From: an uncultured Campylobacter sp.
GTDB taxonomy: Bacteria; Campylobacterota; Campylobacteria; Campylobacterales; Campylobacteraceae
Direction: 5' to 3'
DNA length: 14,160 bases
NCBI RefSeq assembly: GCF_938018035.1
Contig: NZ_CALIJF010000312.1
Coordinates: 1-14,160, forward strand
Translations under genes and position numbers: made by a program
Notes under the pieces: model-generated
What the model was told of the DNA's origin: nothing
What the model saw: the letters and a program-made list of their open reading frames with translations, nothing else
The model's database searches: none
Part shown: positions 1 through 7,537 of the stretch, one piece after another
Layout: each line of letters opens with the position of its first letter
How positions within the stretch are numbered: the first letter of the stretch is position 1

Positions 1-895
1 AGCCCGTGCCATGGGTGTTACGCGTAGCAATTTTAGGCGCGGAAAACTCATAAAATTTGCCGTTTTCGTACAAAATATCGACCGCTAAATTTCTCAAATC
101 CCCGCCCTCGCCGCTCGGTTTAAAGCCGTCATCTAAAGGCGCTGCAGATAAATTTTGCCCAAAAGAAGACTCCGCGCTCGTCGTTAAAATTTTGCATTCG
201 CTAGTAAAATTTTCCTCCGCAAAATTTGCGCTCTTAGTCAAACCCGCAGAATTTTTGAGCGCCCCGTTTTCGCCCGTCTCGTGCCCAAAAGCTTTAAAAT
301 TTCGCGCTCCGTTCGTTTCCGTCGTATCCGCGTACCCTGCGCCGCAAGCCACGCTTGCGCCCGCAAGATCGCCGCCTTTAATCAAAATCGCGCCGCTAAA
401 AAACTGCGAAATTTTAACCACTGCCGCGCGCATACCTGCTAAGCTTAAAATTTTCATCTCCGCCAAAACCTCAGCCTCGCGCACGTTGGGCGTGATAATC
501 TCCGCGGCGGGAGCGAGCTTGTATTTTAGCGCATGCAGCGCGCTTTGTTTCATCAAAACTCCGCCGCTGGTGGCGACCATCACGGGATCTAAGACGACGT
601 TTTTCGCGCCGTGTTTGCTCAGGCTCTTTGCGATAGCCTCGGCAACCCCCTCATTGGAGATCATTCCGATTTTAACGGCGTCCGGAAAGATATCGCTAAA
701 AATCGCATCGAGCTGCGCCTCTACAAAACGCGGCGGAACGTCCAGCACGTCGAACACTCCGCGCGAATTTTGCGCCGTAAGCGCCGTAATGGCGCTAGTA
801 GCAAACATCTTATGCGCGCTGATCGTCTTGATATCGGCCTGTATGCCCGCACCGCCGCCGCTATCAGAACCCGCGATAGTAAGAATTCTTTTCAT
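1..895 (-). CDS. thiD: Hydroxymethylpyrimidine/phosphomethylpyrimidine kinase ThiD, 3' end outside the window
   Basis: ThiD phosphorylates hydroxymethylpyrimidine and its monophosphate to HMP-PP for thiamine synthesis in the cytoplasm (family knowledge). The minus-strand frame is open for 298 codons from the ATG at 895 to the window edge. Visible ribokinase-fold motifs are AGSDSGGGAGIQADIK (residues 8-23), LDPVMVATSGG (102-112), TPNVREAEVL (135-144), ILIKGGDL (170-177) and NTHGTG (293-298), the start of the anion-hole and catalytic region. Roughly 40 C-terminal residues should lie beyond the edge. Residues about 181-270 are an extra low-complexity segment absent from usual ThiD proteins, which run about 265 residues in total; see the findings. 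The gene is divergent from cmeA. A TATAAT on the minus strand at 921-926 could be its -10 box. The large plus-strand open frame across this region is its antisense shadow. Confidence 0.93.
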   Translation of the reverse strand, partial: MKRILTIAGSDSGGGAGIQADIKTISAHKMFATSAITALTAQNSRGVFDVLDVPPRFVEAQLDAIFSDIFPDAVKIGMISNEGVAEAIAKSLSKHGAKNVVLDPVMVATSGGVLMKQSALHALKYKLAPAAEIITPNVREAEVLAEMKILSLAGMRAAVVKISQFFSGAILIKGGDLAGASVACGAGYADTTETNGARNFKAFGHETGENGALKNSAGLTKSANFAEENFTSECKILTTSAESSFGQNLSAAPLDDGFKPSGEGGDLRNLAVDILYENGKFYEFSAPKIATRNTHGTG

Positions 896-920
896 AAAAA
901 GCCTTTAAAATTTTAGCGCG

Positions 921-926
921 ATTATA
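921..926 (-). promoter_or_regulatory. Candidate -10 box for thiD
   Basis: The minus strand reads TATAAT here, followed by GCGCTAAAATTTTAAAGG and the thiD ATG about 26 bases downstream. No convincing -35 box is seen, which is normal for Campylobacter sigma-70 promoters. Confidence 0.55.
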
Positions 927-1001
927 TCGAAATTCCGCTATAATTCTGTCCGATATATTATTTTACGGGCTAAATTTAAGTTTTATTTATATAGTTTTTA
1001 T

Positions 1002-1014
1002 TATAATTTATAAT
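1002..1014 (+). promoter_or_regulatory. Candidate cmeA promoter: two near-adjacent -10 boxes
   Basis: Two exact TATAAT hexamers occur at 1002-1007 and 1009-1014 in a very A+T-rich stretch (971-1040), 56 to 68 bases before the cmeA start codon. The CmeR-like inverted repeat begins immediately downstream. A repressor bound there would cover the transcription start, which is the expected layout for repression. Which of the two boxes is used cannot be told from sequence. Confidence 0.6.
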
Positions 1015-1016
1015 TT

Positions 1017-1038
1017 ATTCGTAATAACTATTACAAAT
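1017..1038 (+). promoter_or_regulatory. CmeR-like operator (inverted repeat) upstream of cmeA
   Basis: A 22-bp inverted repeat has two 10-bp arms (1017-1026 and 1029-1038) around a 2-bp centre, with one mismatched pair. Its core CGTAATAACTATTACA (1020-1035) differs at two positions from the C. jejuni CmeR box TGTAATAAATATTACA as I remember it. CmeR is a TetR-family repressor of cmeABC that is relieved by bile salts (established in C. jejuni). The site lies between the candidate -10 boxes and the cmeA ribosome binding site. No TetR-type gene lies in this window. Confidence 0.75.
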
Positions 1039-1069
1039 ACAAAATTTTAACCCAAATAGAGGAAACTAC

Positions 1070-2197
1070 ATGAAAAAAGTCGCTAGTTTGATTTTCGCAG
1101 CATTTTTGGTTTCGGGCTGCTCCTATTTTGAAAAAAAGGAAGATAAAGGCGCGAAGCAAGGCGGCGAGACGCCTGCGCTGCCAGTAGGCGTATTTATCGC
1201 CAAATCCGCCGACGTGCCGATAATTTTAAAATTTAACGGACAGACCGTAAGCGAGCTTGAGATAATGCTAAAGCCGCAGGTTTCGGGCACTATCGAAAAG
1301 CAGCTTTTCGAGCCTGGTCGTAGCGTCAAAAAGGGCGACGTGCTCTACGAGATCGACCGCTCGCGCTACCAAGCGGCGTTTGACAGCGCAAACGCTAATC
1401 TGCAAAACGCCTCGGCGGACTACAAAAGAGCCAAAGCGCTAAAAGCTAGCAACACGATCTCTCAAAAGGACTTCGATACCGCAAAAGCGGCATTTATGGT
1501 AGCCGAAGCAAATTTTAAAAGCGCCAAGATCGATCTTGATCACTCGCTCGTGACCGCGCCTTTTGACGGCATGGCGGGCGATACGCAAAAGGACGTAGGC
1601 GCATACGTAAACGTGGGCGAGGATCTGGTTAGGCTTTCTAAATTTGATCCGATCGACGTGGAATTCGGCATCGCAGACGTCGATAGACTGGAGCTTGATG
1701 CAAATTTAAGAAACGGGCAGTGGAAGCAGCTGGGACGTCAGGTAAGCATAAATCTCGGCGGCAAAGACTACAATGGCACGCTAAGCTTTATCGATAGCGT
1801 CATCAATACAAACACCGCGTCAGTCAGCGCCAAAGCTCAAATTCCAAATCCAAACTTAGAAATTCGCCCTGGAATTTTTACCAAAGTAAGCGTCGAGGGC
1901 TTTTATCAGAAAAACGGCTTTAAAATTCCGCAAGTTGCGCTCAAGCAAGACCTTAGCAACACCATAGTTTACGTCGTGCAAGACGGAAAAGTCGCTAAAA
2001 AAGTGGTCAAAATCACGGCTCAAGATACCCGCACGGCGACGATCTCAAGCGGGCTACAAGACGGCGATCAGATCATTTTGGATAATTTTAAAAAGATCAA
2101 CGTGGGCTCCAAGGTCACTCCCGTACCCGCAAGCACCGATCCTTACGTAGCGGGACAGCCTGAAGCGTCTCAGAGCAATGCGGAAAGCGGGAAATAA
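1070..2197 (+). CDS. cmeA: CmeA-type RND efflux periplasmic adaptor lipoprotein
   Basis: This is the membrane-fusion (HlyD/AcrA-family) subunit that bridges the CmeB pump and the CmeC outer-membrane channel in the periplasm. The 375-residue protein begins with a lipoprotein signal: a basic MKK, a hydrophobic stretch, then lipobox VSGC with Cys17 as the lipidation site. A lipoyl-like half domain is at about 62-100 (KPQVSGTIEKQLFEPG, then VKKGDVLYEID), followed by an alpha-helical hairpin at about 101-160. The second lipoyl half has the family signature LVTAPFDGMAG (160-170). Beta-barrel and membrane-proximal domains follow up to about 345. The tail is polar and low in complexity. AGAGGAA sits just before the ATG. 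The stop codon overlaps the cmeB start (TAATG), so translation is probably coupled. Length is near the family norm of about 370. Confidence 0.93.
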   Translation: MKKVASLIFAAFLVSGCSYFEKKEDKGAKQGGETPALPVGVFIAKSADVPIILKFNGQTVSELEIMLKPQVSGTIEKQLFEPGRSVKKGDVLYEIDRSRYQAAFDSANANLQNASADYKRAKALKASNTISQKDFDTAKAAFMVAEANFKSAKIDLDHSLVTAPFDGMAGDTQKDVGAYVNVGEDLVRLSKFDPIDVEFGIADVDRLELDANLRNGQWKQLGRQVSINLGGKDYNGTLSFIDSVINTNTASVSAKAQIPNPNLEIRPGIFTKVSVEGFYQKNGFKIPQVALKQDLSNTIVYVVQDGKVAKKVVKITAQDTRTATISSGLQDGDQIILDNFKKINVGSKVTPVPASTDPYVAGQPEASQSNAESGK

Positions 2198-5100
2198 TGT
2201 TTTCTAAATTTTTCATCAACCGCCCCGTTTTTGCCTGCGTCGTTTCGATCATCATCGTAATCGCGGGCGTTTTGGCTCTTAAAAATTCCTCCGTCGAGGA
2301 GTATCCGCAACTCACGCCGCCGCAAATCGTCGTTAGCGCTACATATAGCGGCGCGGATGCGCAAACGATTGCCGACGTCGTCGCAGCCCCTCTTGAAAAC
2401 GCGATCAATGGCGTTGAAAATATGATCTATATGGAAAGCTCGGCAAGCTCCTCCGGTGACGTTCGTATCAACGTATATTTTCAAATCGGCACAAATCCAG
2501 CAGATGCGAAAGTCAATGTAAACAACCGCGTAACGCCTGCGCTTACGCTACTTCCCGACGAAGTGCGCCGCTATGGCGTAACCGTCACTGAGCGCAGCAG
2601 CACGATGCTGGAAGTGCTCGCGTTTTACGATCCTAGCGAGCAGATGGATGTCGTAGAGATGCAAAACTACGTAGCTATCAACATCGTAGATGAGCTAAAG
2701 CGCGTGCCGGGCGTCGGCGAAGCTCAAGCGCTGGGTACGAAAGACTATGCTATGAGGATCTGGGTTAAGCCTGAGCTACTAAAGAAATTTAACGTTACTA
2801 CCGCCGAGATAATCGCCGCAATAAGCGAGCAAAACAGCCAATACGCCGCGGGTAAGATGGGCGAGCAGCCGATGAACTTAGGCAATCCCTACGTCTATGC
2901 GATCAAGCCTGAGGGTCGTTTAAAAACCGTCGAAGAGTTTGAAAATATCATCATACGCGCGCAAAAAGATGGGAATTTCTTGCGCGTAAAAGATGTCGCC
3001 GATGTCAAACTTGGCGGCGCAAGCTACAATATCTCGGCGAAATTTAACGGTAAAGAGATGGTGCCTGTGCTTATCTTTATGCAAAGTGGCGCCAACGCCC
3101 TAGCCGTAGTTGAAGCGGTAAATAAGCGCATAGACGAGCTTAAACCAAATTTCCCAGGCGAGCTGACCTACGACGTCGCCTACGATACGACGAGCTTCGT
3201 AAAAGTATCAATCGAAGAGGTTATTCATACCTTCATTGAAGCGTTAATTCTCGTCATCATCGTTATGTATATGTTCTTAGGCAATCTTAGAGCGACGATC
3301 ATTCCGACGCTTGCTGCGCCCGTATCGATCTGCGGCGCGTTTATCGGAATTTATGCCTTCGGATTTTCAATAAATTTAATCACTCTTTTCGCGCTTATTT
3401 TAGCTATCGGCATCGTCGTGGACGACGCCATTATCGTGATCGAAAACGTAGAGAGAATTTTGCACGAGGAGCCGGATCTTAGCGTCAAAGAGGCTACCAC
3501 AAAAGCGATGGGCGAAATCGTAGCGCCCGTCATCTCCATCGTGCTCGTGCTTTCGGCGGTTTTTGTGCCGGTTGCGTTTATGGAGGGCTTTACCGGGGTT
3601 ATGCAGAGACAATTTGCATTAACGCTCGTAGCCTCGGTATGTTTTTCAGGCTTCGTAGCCCTTACACTAACGCCCGCACTTTGCGCTCTAATCTTGCAAA
3701 AAAAGGAATCTGAGCCTTTTTTCTTTATAAGATGGTTTAATAATCTTTTTAGCATCTCAACTAAAATTTACGCCGCAGGCGTCGGCATGGTTCTTCGCCA
3801 CGTACTAATCAGCCTCGTTTTTGTAGGCATCATCATCTATGCGATGGTGAAGCTTCTTGTGCTCACTCCTAGCGGCCTGGTGCCTAACGAGGACAAAGGC
3901 TCGATTATGGCAATGACTACGCTTCCATCGGCATCTACTCTGCCTAGGACGGAAGCCGATCAGGATTTCATCGCAAGTATCGCTAAAAAGTATCCAAACG
4001 TAAAAGATATAACCCAAATCACGGGATACGATATGCTAGCCGGAGCGCTTAGAGAAAATGCGGGAGCTTTTTTTATGAAGCTAAAAGACTGGAAAGATCG
4101 CCCCGGCGATGAAAATTCCAACTTCGCCATAGCTGCCGCGCTAAACGGGCAGCTCTACGGCGCGGATCGCAACTCGATGACTTACGTCGTCACGCCGCCG
4201 CCTATTATGGGTCTTTCGCTTACGGGCGGATTTGAGCTCTACGCGCAAAGCACGACGGGCAAGAGCTACGATGAAATTCGCGCCGATATGGATCGCGTAA
4301 CCGCCAAAGCTAACCAACATCCCGCTTTAAAACTCGTGCGAACGACGCTGGATACCGATTTCCCGCAGTATAAGCTCTACGTCGATAAAGAGAAGGTAAA
4401 GATGCTAGGCGTTAAGATAGCCGACATTTTCACCGTACTAAATTCCACCATCGGGCAGTATTACATCAACGACTTTAACCTCATGGGCCGCACGTTTAAG
4501 GTCTATATCCGCGCTACGCAAAACTACAGAGACGATCCTAACGATCTAAAATCGCTCTACGTCCGCAGCGCTAGTGGCGATCTGATACCGTTAAATTCTT
4601 TAGTGAAACTTGAGCGCTCGCTGGGTCCTGATTCCGTTAATAGATTTAACGCCTTCCCAGCAGCGCAGATTATGGGCGAGCCAAATACGGGTTATACCTC
4701 GGGTCAGGCGATTGCAGCGATCCAAGAGGTTATAAAAGAGGAGCTTCCTAGCGGATATTCTATCGGCTGGGCGGGCTCCGCGTATCAAGAGGTCAGCGAG
4801 ACCGGCAAAGGCTCGCAGGCGTTTGTATTTGGAATGATCTTCGTGTTTTTGATCCTGGCGGCTCAATACGAAAGGTGGCTCATGCCGCTTGCCGTACTTA
4901 CCGCCGTGCCGTTTTCGGTATTCGGCGCGCTCGTGTTTACATATTTCCGCGGGCTGAATAACGACATATATTTTCAGATAGGACTTTTGCTTCTAATCGG
5001 TCTGGCGGCGAAAAACGCGATTTTGATCGTAGAATTTGCGATGAACGAGCACCTAAACAACCACCGCCCGATCGCGGAAGCTGCCGTAGAGGCCGCCAGG

Positions 5101-5355
5101 ATGAGGTTCCGTCCTATCGTTATGACGAGCCTTGCGTTCGGCCTCGGCGTACTTCCGATGGTTATTGCCACCGGCGCGGGCGCTGCTAGCCGCCACGCGC
5201 TAGGAACCGGCGTAGTAGGCGGAATGCTCGCGGCATCTACGATCGCGATCTTTTTCGTGCCGCTGTTTTTCTACCTGCTCGAAAGCTTCAACGCTTGGCT
5301 TGATAGACGCGGCAAAAAAGTCCAAACTAACGAGGTGAACGATGAAAATAAATAA
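2197..5355 (+). CDS. cmeB: CmeB-type RND inner-membrane multidrug transporter
   Basis: This is the proton-driven pump subunit of the HAE-1 RND family and exports drugs, dyes and bile salts. The 1052-residue protein is full length (the family is about 1040). It starts with the canonical MFSKFFINRPVFACVVSI first membrane helix, followed by the large periplasmic loop with the pore and docking domains. The next membrane block starts at about 335. The proton-relay aspartates are visible in GIVVDDAIIVIENV (Asp409 and Asp410), and the partner lysine of helix 10 is in GLAAKNAILIVEF (Lys939). The loop GAFFMKLKDWKDRP resembles the substrate-path region of AcrB. All key residues are present and there is no frameshift. 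The gene starts on the last base of cmeA and overlaps cmeC by 14 bases, so the three are one transcription unit. The alternative, another HAE-1 pump such as CmeF, is less likely because of the operator and the gene order. Confidence 0.95.
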   Translation: MFSKFFINRPVFACVVSIIIVIAGVLALKNSSVEEYPQLTPPQIVVSATYSGADAQTIADVVAAPLENAINGVENMIYMESSASSSGDVRINVYFQIGTNPADAKVNVNNRVTPALTLLPDEVRRYGVTVTERSSTMLEVLAFYDPSEQMDVVEMQNYVAINIVDELKRVPGVGEAQALGTKDYAMRIWVKPELLKKFNVTTAEIIAAISEQNSQYAAGKMGEQPMNLGNPYVYAIKPEGRLKTVEEFENIIIRAQKDGNFLRVKDVADVKLGGASYNISAKFNGKEMVPVLIFMQSGANALAVVEAVNKRIDELKPNFPGELTYDVAYDTTSFVKVSIEEVIHTFIEALILVIIVMYMFLGNLRATIIPTLAAPVSICGAFIGIYAFGFSINLITLFALILAIGIVVDDAIIVIENVERILHEEPDLSVKEATTKAMGEIVAPVISIVLVLSAVFVPVAFMEGFTGVMQRQFALTLVASVCFSGFVALTLTPALCALILQKKESEPFFFIRWFNNLFSISTKIYAAGVGMVLRHVLISLVFVGIIIYAMVKLLVLTPSGLVPNEDKGSIMAMTTLPSASTLPRTEADQDFIASIAKKYPNVKDITQITGYDMLAGALRENAGAFFMKLKDWKDRPGDENSNFAIAAALNGQLYGADRNSMTYVVTPPPIMGLSLTGGFELYAQSTTGKSYDEIRADMDRVTAKANQHPALKLVRTTLDTDFPQYKLYVDKEKVKMLGVKIADIFTVLNSTIGQYYINDFNLMGRTFKVYIRATQNYRDDPNDLKSLYVRSASGDLIPLNSLVKLERSLGPDSVNRFNAFPAAQIMGEPNTGYTSGQAIAAIQEVIKEELPSGYSIGWAGSAYQEVSETGKGSQAFVFGMIFVFLILAAQYERWLMPLAVLTAVPFSVFGALVFTYFRGLNNDIYFQIGLLLLIGLAAKNAILIVEFAMNEHLNNHRPIAEAAVEAARMRFRPIVMTSLAFGLGVLPMVIATGAGAASRHALGTGVVGGMLAASTIAIFFVPLFFYLLESFNAWLDRRGKKVQTNEVNDENK

Positions 5356-6799
5356 TGCTCTTTTAAGCGCCTTGACGCTTGGAATTTTACTTTGCGGTTG
5401 CAACTTCAAGCCAGTTACGCCGCAAAAGCAAACCGGCTTTAAGGCGGATTACGCAAGCACGAACGTTAGCACGCAGTGGTGGAAAAGCTTCAACGATCCG
5501 CAGCTAAACGCCCTGATCCAAAGCGCGCTGGAGCAAAATTCCGACTTGCAAACCGCACTGAATAACGTCGAGTATGCGCGCGTAAATTTAGGACTAAGCA
5601 AGCTTGAATACCTGCCGAACGTAAATTTAAGCGGCAGTGCGGTGCGCCAAAATAATTTCGGCAACCAGCCCGATCGCAACTCCCACGGCGCGTATCAGAT
5701 CGGCGCCGTGCTAAGCTACGAGATCGATCTTTGGGGGCGCGTGCGCAACAGCGTAGATTCGGCGCGATCTCGATTTAATGCGACGAAATACGACTACGAA
5801 ACCGCCAAAAACACGATCACCAGCACGGTTGCGACGACCTATTTTACGCTACTAGCGTTAAAGCAGCAGGAGAAAATTTTAAAAGACAGCCTAAAAAGCT
5901 ATCAAGATACGCAAAACTACCGCAAAAAGCAGCTCGATGCGGGCGCGGTTAGCGAGATCGTATTTTATCAAGCCAAAGCTGCGGTGCAAAGCGCCGAGGC
6001 AAGCCTCATAAGCGTGCAAAATCAGCTCTCCGCAGCTCAAACTTCGCTAAATATCCTAACGGGCAAGAGTTATGATGAAATTTTACGCGGCGCGCCACAA
6101 ACCGCCGCAAAAATGCCTAGCGCGCCGCAGATTCCAAGCGGAATCCCAAGCGACGTGATCTTGCACCGCCCCGACGTCGCAAGCTCGCTCGAAAATCTGC
6201 GCGCAAGCAACTTCTTAGTGGGCGTCGCCAAGGCGGGCTACTTCCCTACTTTCTCGCTTACGGGCTCGGCGGGATACGCAAGCGGCGAGTTTGACAGGCT
6301 GTTTACCGCGAGCGCGAGTACATGGAATATCGGCGGTTCGCTCGTAGGGCCGCTGCTTGACTTCGGTCGCCAAAAAAGGCGCGTAGAGCTTGCAAATTTA
6401 GAGCAAAACGCGAGCTTCATCGCATACGACAAAGCTCTTAAAACAGCTTTCGGCGACGTTCGTGACGCGCTTGTAGGCGTGCAAAACGCCAAATTAAGGC
6501 AGGCAAGTCTCGCCGATCTCGTCGCTTCGCAAAGCAAAATTTATTCAAACGCCTCAAGCAGGTATCAGGCGGGCTACAGCGACCATCTGGAGTTTTTGGA
6601 TTCACAGCGAAACCTGCTTAGCGCGCAGCTAAATAAAGTGCAGGCAGATCTTGACGTGCTAAGCGCGACGGTAAACGCCTACAAGGCGCTCGGCGGCGGC
6701 TTTAGCATAGAAGATAGCGAAATCAAGGCGCTTATCGGCGCGGAGCAGGACGTGCAGCCCGATATGTCCGCCTTCCCGAAAGATAGAATTTTTAATTAG
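5342..6799 (+). CDS. cmeC: CmeC-type outer-membrane efflux channel lipoprotein
   Basis: This is the TolC/NodT-family outer-membrane channel completing the CmeABC pump. The 485-residue protein starts with a lipoprotein signal; the lipobox LCGC gives Cys20 as the acylated residue. WWKSFNDPQLNALI (about 46-59) is the usual start of the mature outer-membrane factor fold, and YEIDLWGRVR is the conserved turn into the first helical repeat. In the second half, LHRPDV and GYFPTFSLTGSAG are the matching repeat signatures. The two internally homologous halves form the trimeric barrel and tunnel. The start lies inside the end of cmeB, with GAGGTG a few bases upstream. Length is typical of the family. 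A hairpin terminator follows the stop by about 70 bases. Confidence 0.93.
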   Translation: MKINNALLSALTLGILLCGCNFKPVTPQKQTGFKADYASTNVSTQWWKSFNDPQLNALIQSALEQNSDLQTALNNVEYARVNLGLSKLEYLPNVNLSGSAVRQNNFGNQPDRNSHGAYQIGAVLSYEIDLWGRVRNSVDSARSRFNATKYDYETAKNTITSTVATTYFTLLALKQQEKILKDSLKSYQDTQNYRKKQLDAGAVSEIVFYQAKAAVQSAEASLISVQNQLSAAQTSLNILTGKSYDEILRGAPQTAAKMPSAPQIPSGIPSDVILHRPDVASSLENLRASNFLVGVAKAGYFPTFSLTGSAGYASGEFDRLFTASASTWNIGGSLVGPLLDFGRQKRRVELANLEQNASFIAYDKALKTAFGDVRDALVGVQNAKLRQASLADLVASQSKIYSNASSRYQAGYSDHLEFLDSQRNLLSAQLNKVQADLDVLSATVNAYKALGGGFSIEDSEIKALIGAEQDVQPDMSAFPKDRIFN

Positions 6800-6867
6800 C
6801 TTTAAATTTACGGGCGGCGCGAAATTTTAAAATACTCATAAATTTAAAGCGCTGCCGAAATTTTACG

Positions 6868-6910
6868 GCGCAAGCGGACTATACGAAAGTAAAATCTGCT
6901 TGCGCTTTTT
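6868..6910 (+). terminator. Rho-independent terminator after cmeC
   Basis: GCGCAAGCGGA (6868-6878) pairs with TCTGCTTGCGC (6895-6905): 11 pairs, one of them G-U, closing a 16-base loop. Five T residues follow at 6906-6910. It lies about 70 bases after the cmeC stop and probably ends the cmeABC transcript. Confidence 0.8.
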
Positions 6911-7030
6911 AAATTTAGCGCTGCAGCGGGCGATGGAGCCAAATTTTAAAAATGGTCTAAATTTCAGATAGCCGCAGCAAGGTAAAATCACCGCTCGACT
7001 AGGAAGCCCAAAACAGCCTGGCTTAGCGGT

Positions 7031-7130
7031 GCGGTAGAATTTCAAACAGCACGGCGGAATTTCAAGCGCCGCAGCAAAATTCCAAGCAGCGCGATAAAAT
7101 TCCAGGCGCTGCGGCGAAATTCCAAGCGCC
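7031..7130. repeat. Degenerate 20-bp tandem repeat, five units
   Basis: Five consecutive units of exactly 20 bp follow the pattern GCGGCGAAATTCCAAGCGCC (this is the last unit, 7111-7130). The units begin at 7031, 7051, 7071, 7091 and 7111. The core GAATTTCAA or AAATTCCA(A/G) and the flanking GC-rich CGCC/CAGC segments are kept, with a few substitutions per unit. There is no length variation between units. The repeat lies between the cmeC terminator and the tRNA-Ser promoter. Confidence 0.85.
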
Positions 7131-7174
7131 GAGTTTTAAATTTTAAGACGAGCGGTTGCACGCCGAAACGGAAT

Positions 7175-7203
7175 TTGGCAAAATTTTAGATTTTCGCTAT
7201 AAT
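7175..7203 (+). promoter_or_regulatory. tRNA-Ser(GGA) promoter
   Basis: A TTGGCA (-35-like, 7175-7180) and an exact TATAAT (7198-7203) are separated by 17 bp. The mature tRNA starts 16 bp after the -10 box. This is the best-formed promoter in the window. Confidence 0.75.
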
Positions 7204-7218
7204 CGCGACTTTTAATTT

Positions 7219-7306
7219 AGATGGGTGTCCGAGCGGTTGAAGGAGCACGCCTGGAACGCGTGTAAAGTGCAAGCTTTCGAGGGTTCAAATCCCTTCCCAT
7301 CTGCCA
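7219..7306 (+). tRNA. tRNA-Ser(GGA)
   Basis: The acceptor AGATGGG pairs with CCCATCT, followed by discriminator G and an encoded CCA. The anticodon stem CACGC/GCGTG encloses loop CTGGAAC, giving anticodon GGA (reads UCC/UCU). A long variable arm typical of serine tRNAs follows, then the T arm GAGGG-TTCAAAT-CCCTT. Total length is 88 nt. It stands alone, apart from the other tRNA cluster. Confidence 0.96.
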
Positions 7307-7537
7307 CTACTTTAAAATTTCATCCCCGCAAAGCTCTAAAATTTCGCTTTTCAACTCGGCGTAAATTTTATAAATTTAAAGCCAAAATTTCATCGCTGCC
7401 GCAAATTTAACGATCAAAGATAAAATTTCCTCCGCCGAGATCAAACCCGAAAGCCACCTAAATTCTATCTCTACGCCCGCCGTTTACCGATATTGCGCTA
7501 AAATTCCTTTTAAAATTTCACTTTAAAGGAGAGAAAA

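Larger units (their letters stand above)
6800..7218. other. Gene-free, repeat-rich spacer between cmeC and tRNA-Ser
   Basis: I see no credible coding frame in this 419-bp spacer. It holds the cmeC terminator (6868-6910), many AAATTT/AAAATTTT words set in G+C-rich flanks, a five-unit 20-bp tandem repeat (7031-7130) and a promoter for the tRNA gene (7175-7203). A 60-residue open frame on the minus strand (6863-7045) crosses the terminator and has no family features. Confidence 0.7.

Noticed and set aside
57..908. Long plus-strand open frame of 283 codons
   Set aside because: It is the antisense of thiD, whose minus-strand translation carries all ThiD motifs; the plus-strand product is low-complexity Ser/Ala/Pro/Lys without any family feature.
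7031..7130. CRISPR array
   Set aside because: The 20-bp units are directly adjacent with no unique spacers, so this is a tandem repeat and not a CRISPR; no cas-like gene is present.
7225..7410. Open frame of 61 codons starting inside tRNA-Ser(GGA)
   Set aside because: It reads through the tRNA gene and then AAATTT-rich spacer; there is no ribosome site.
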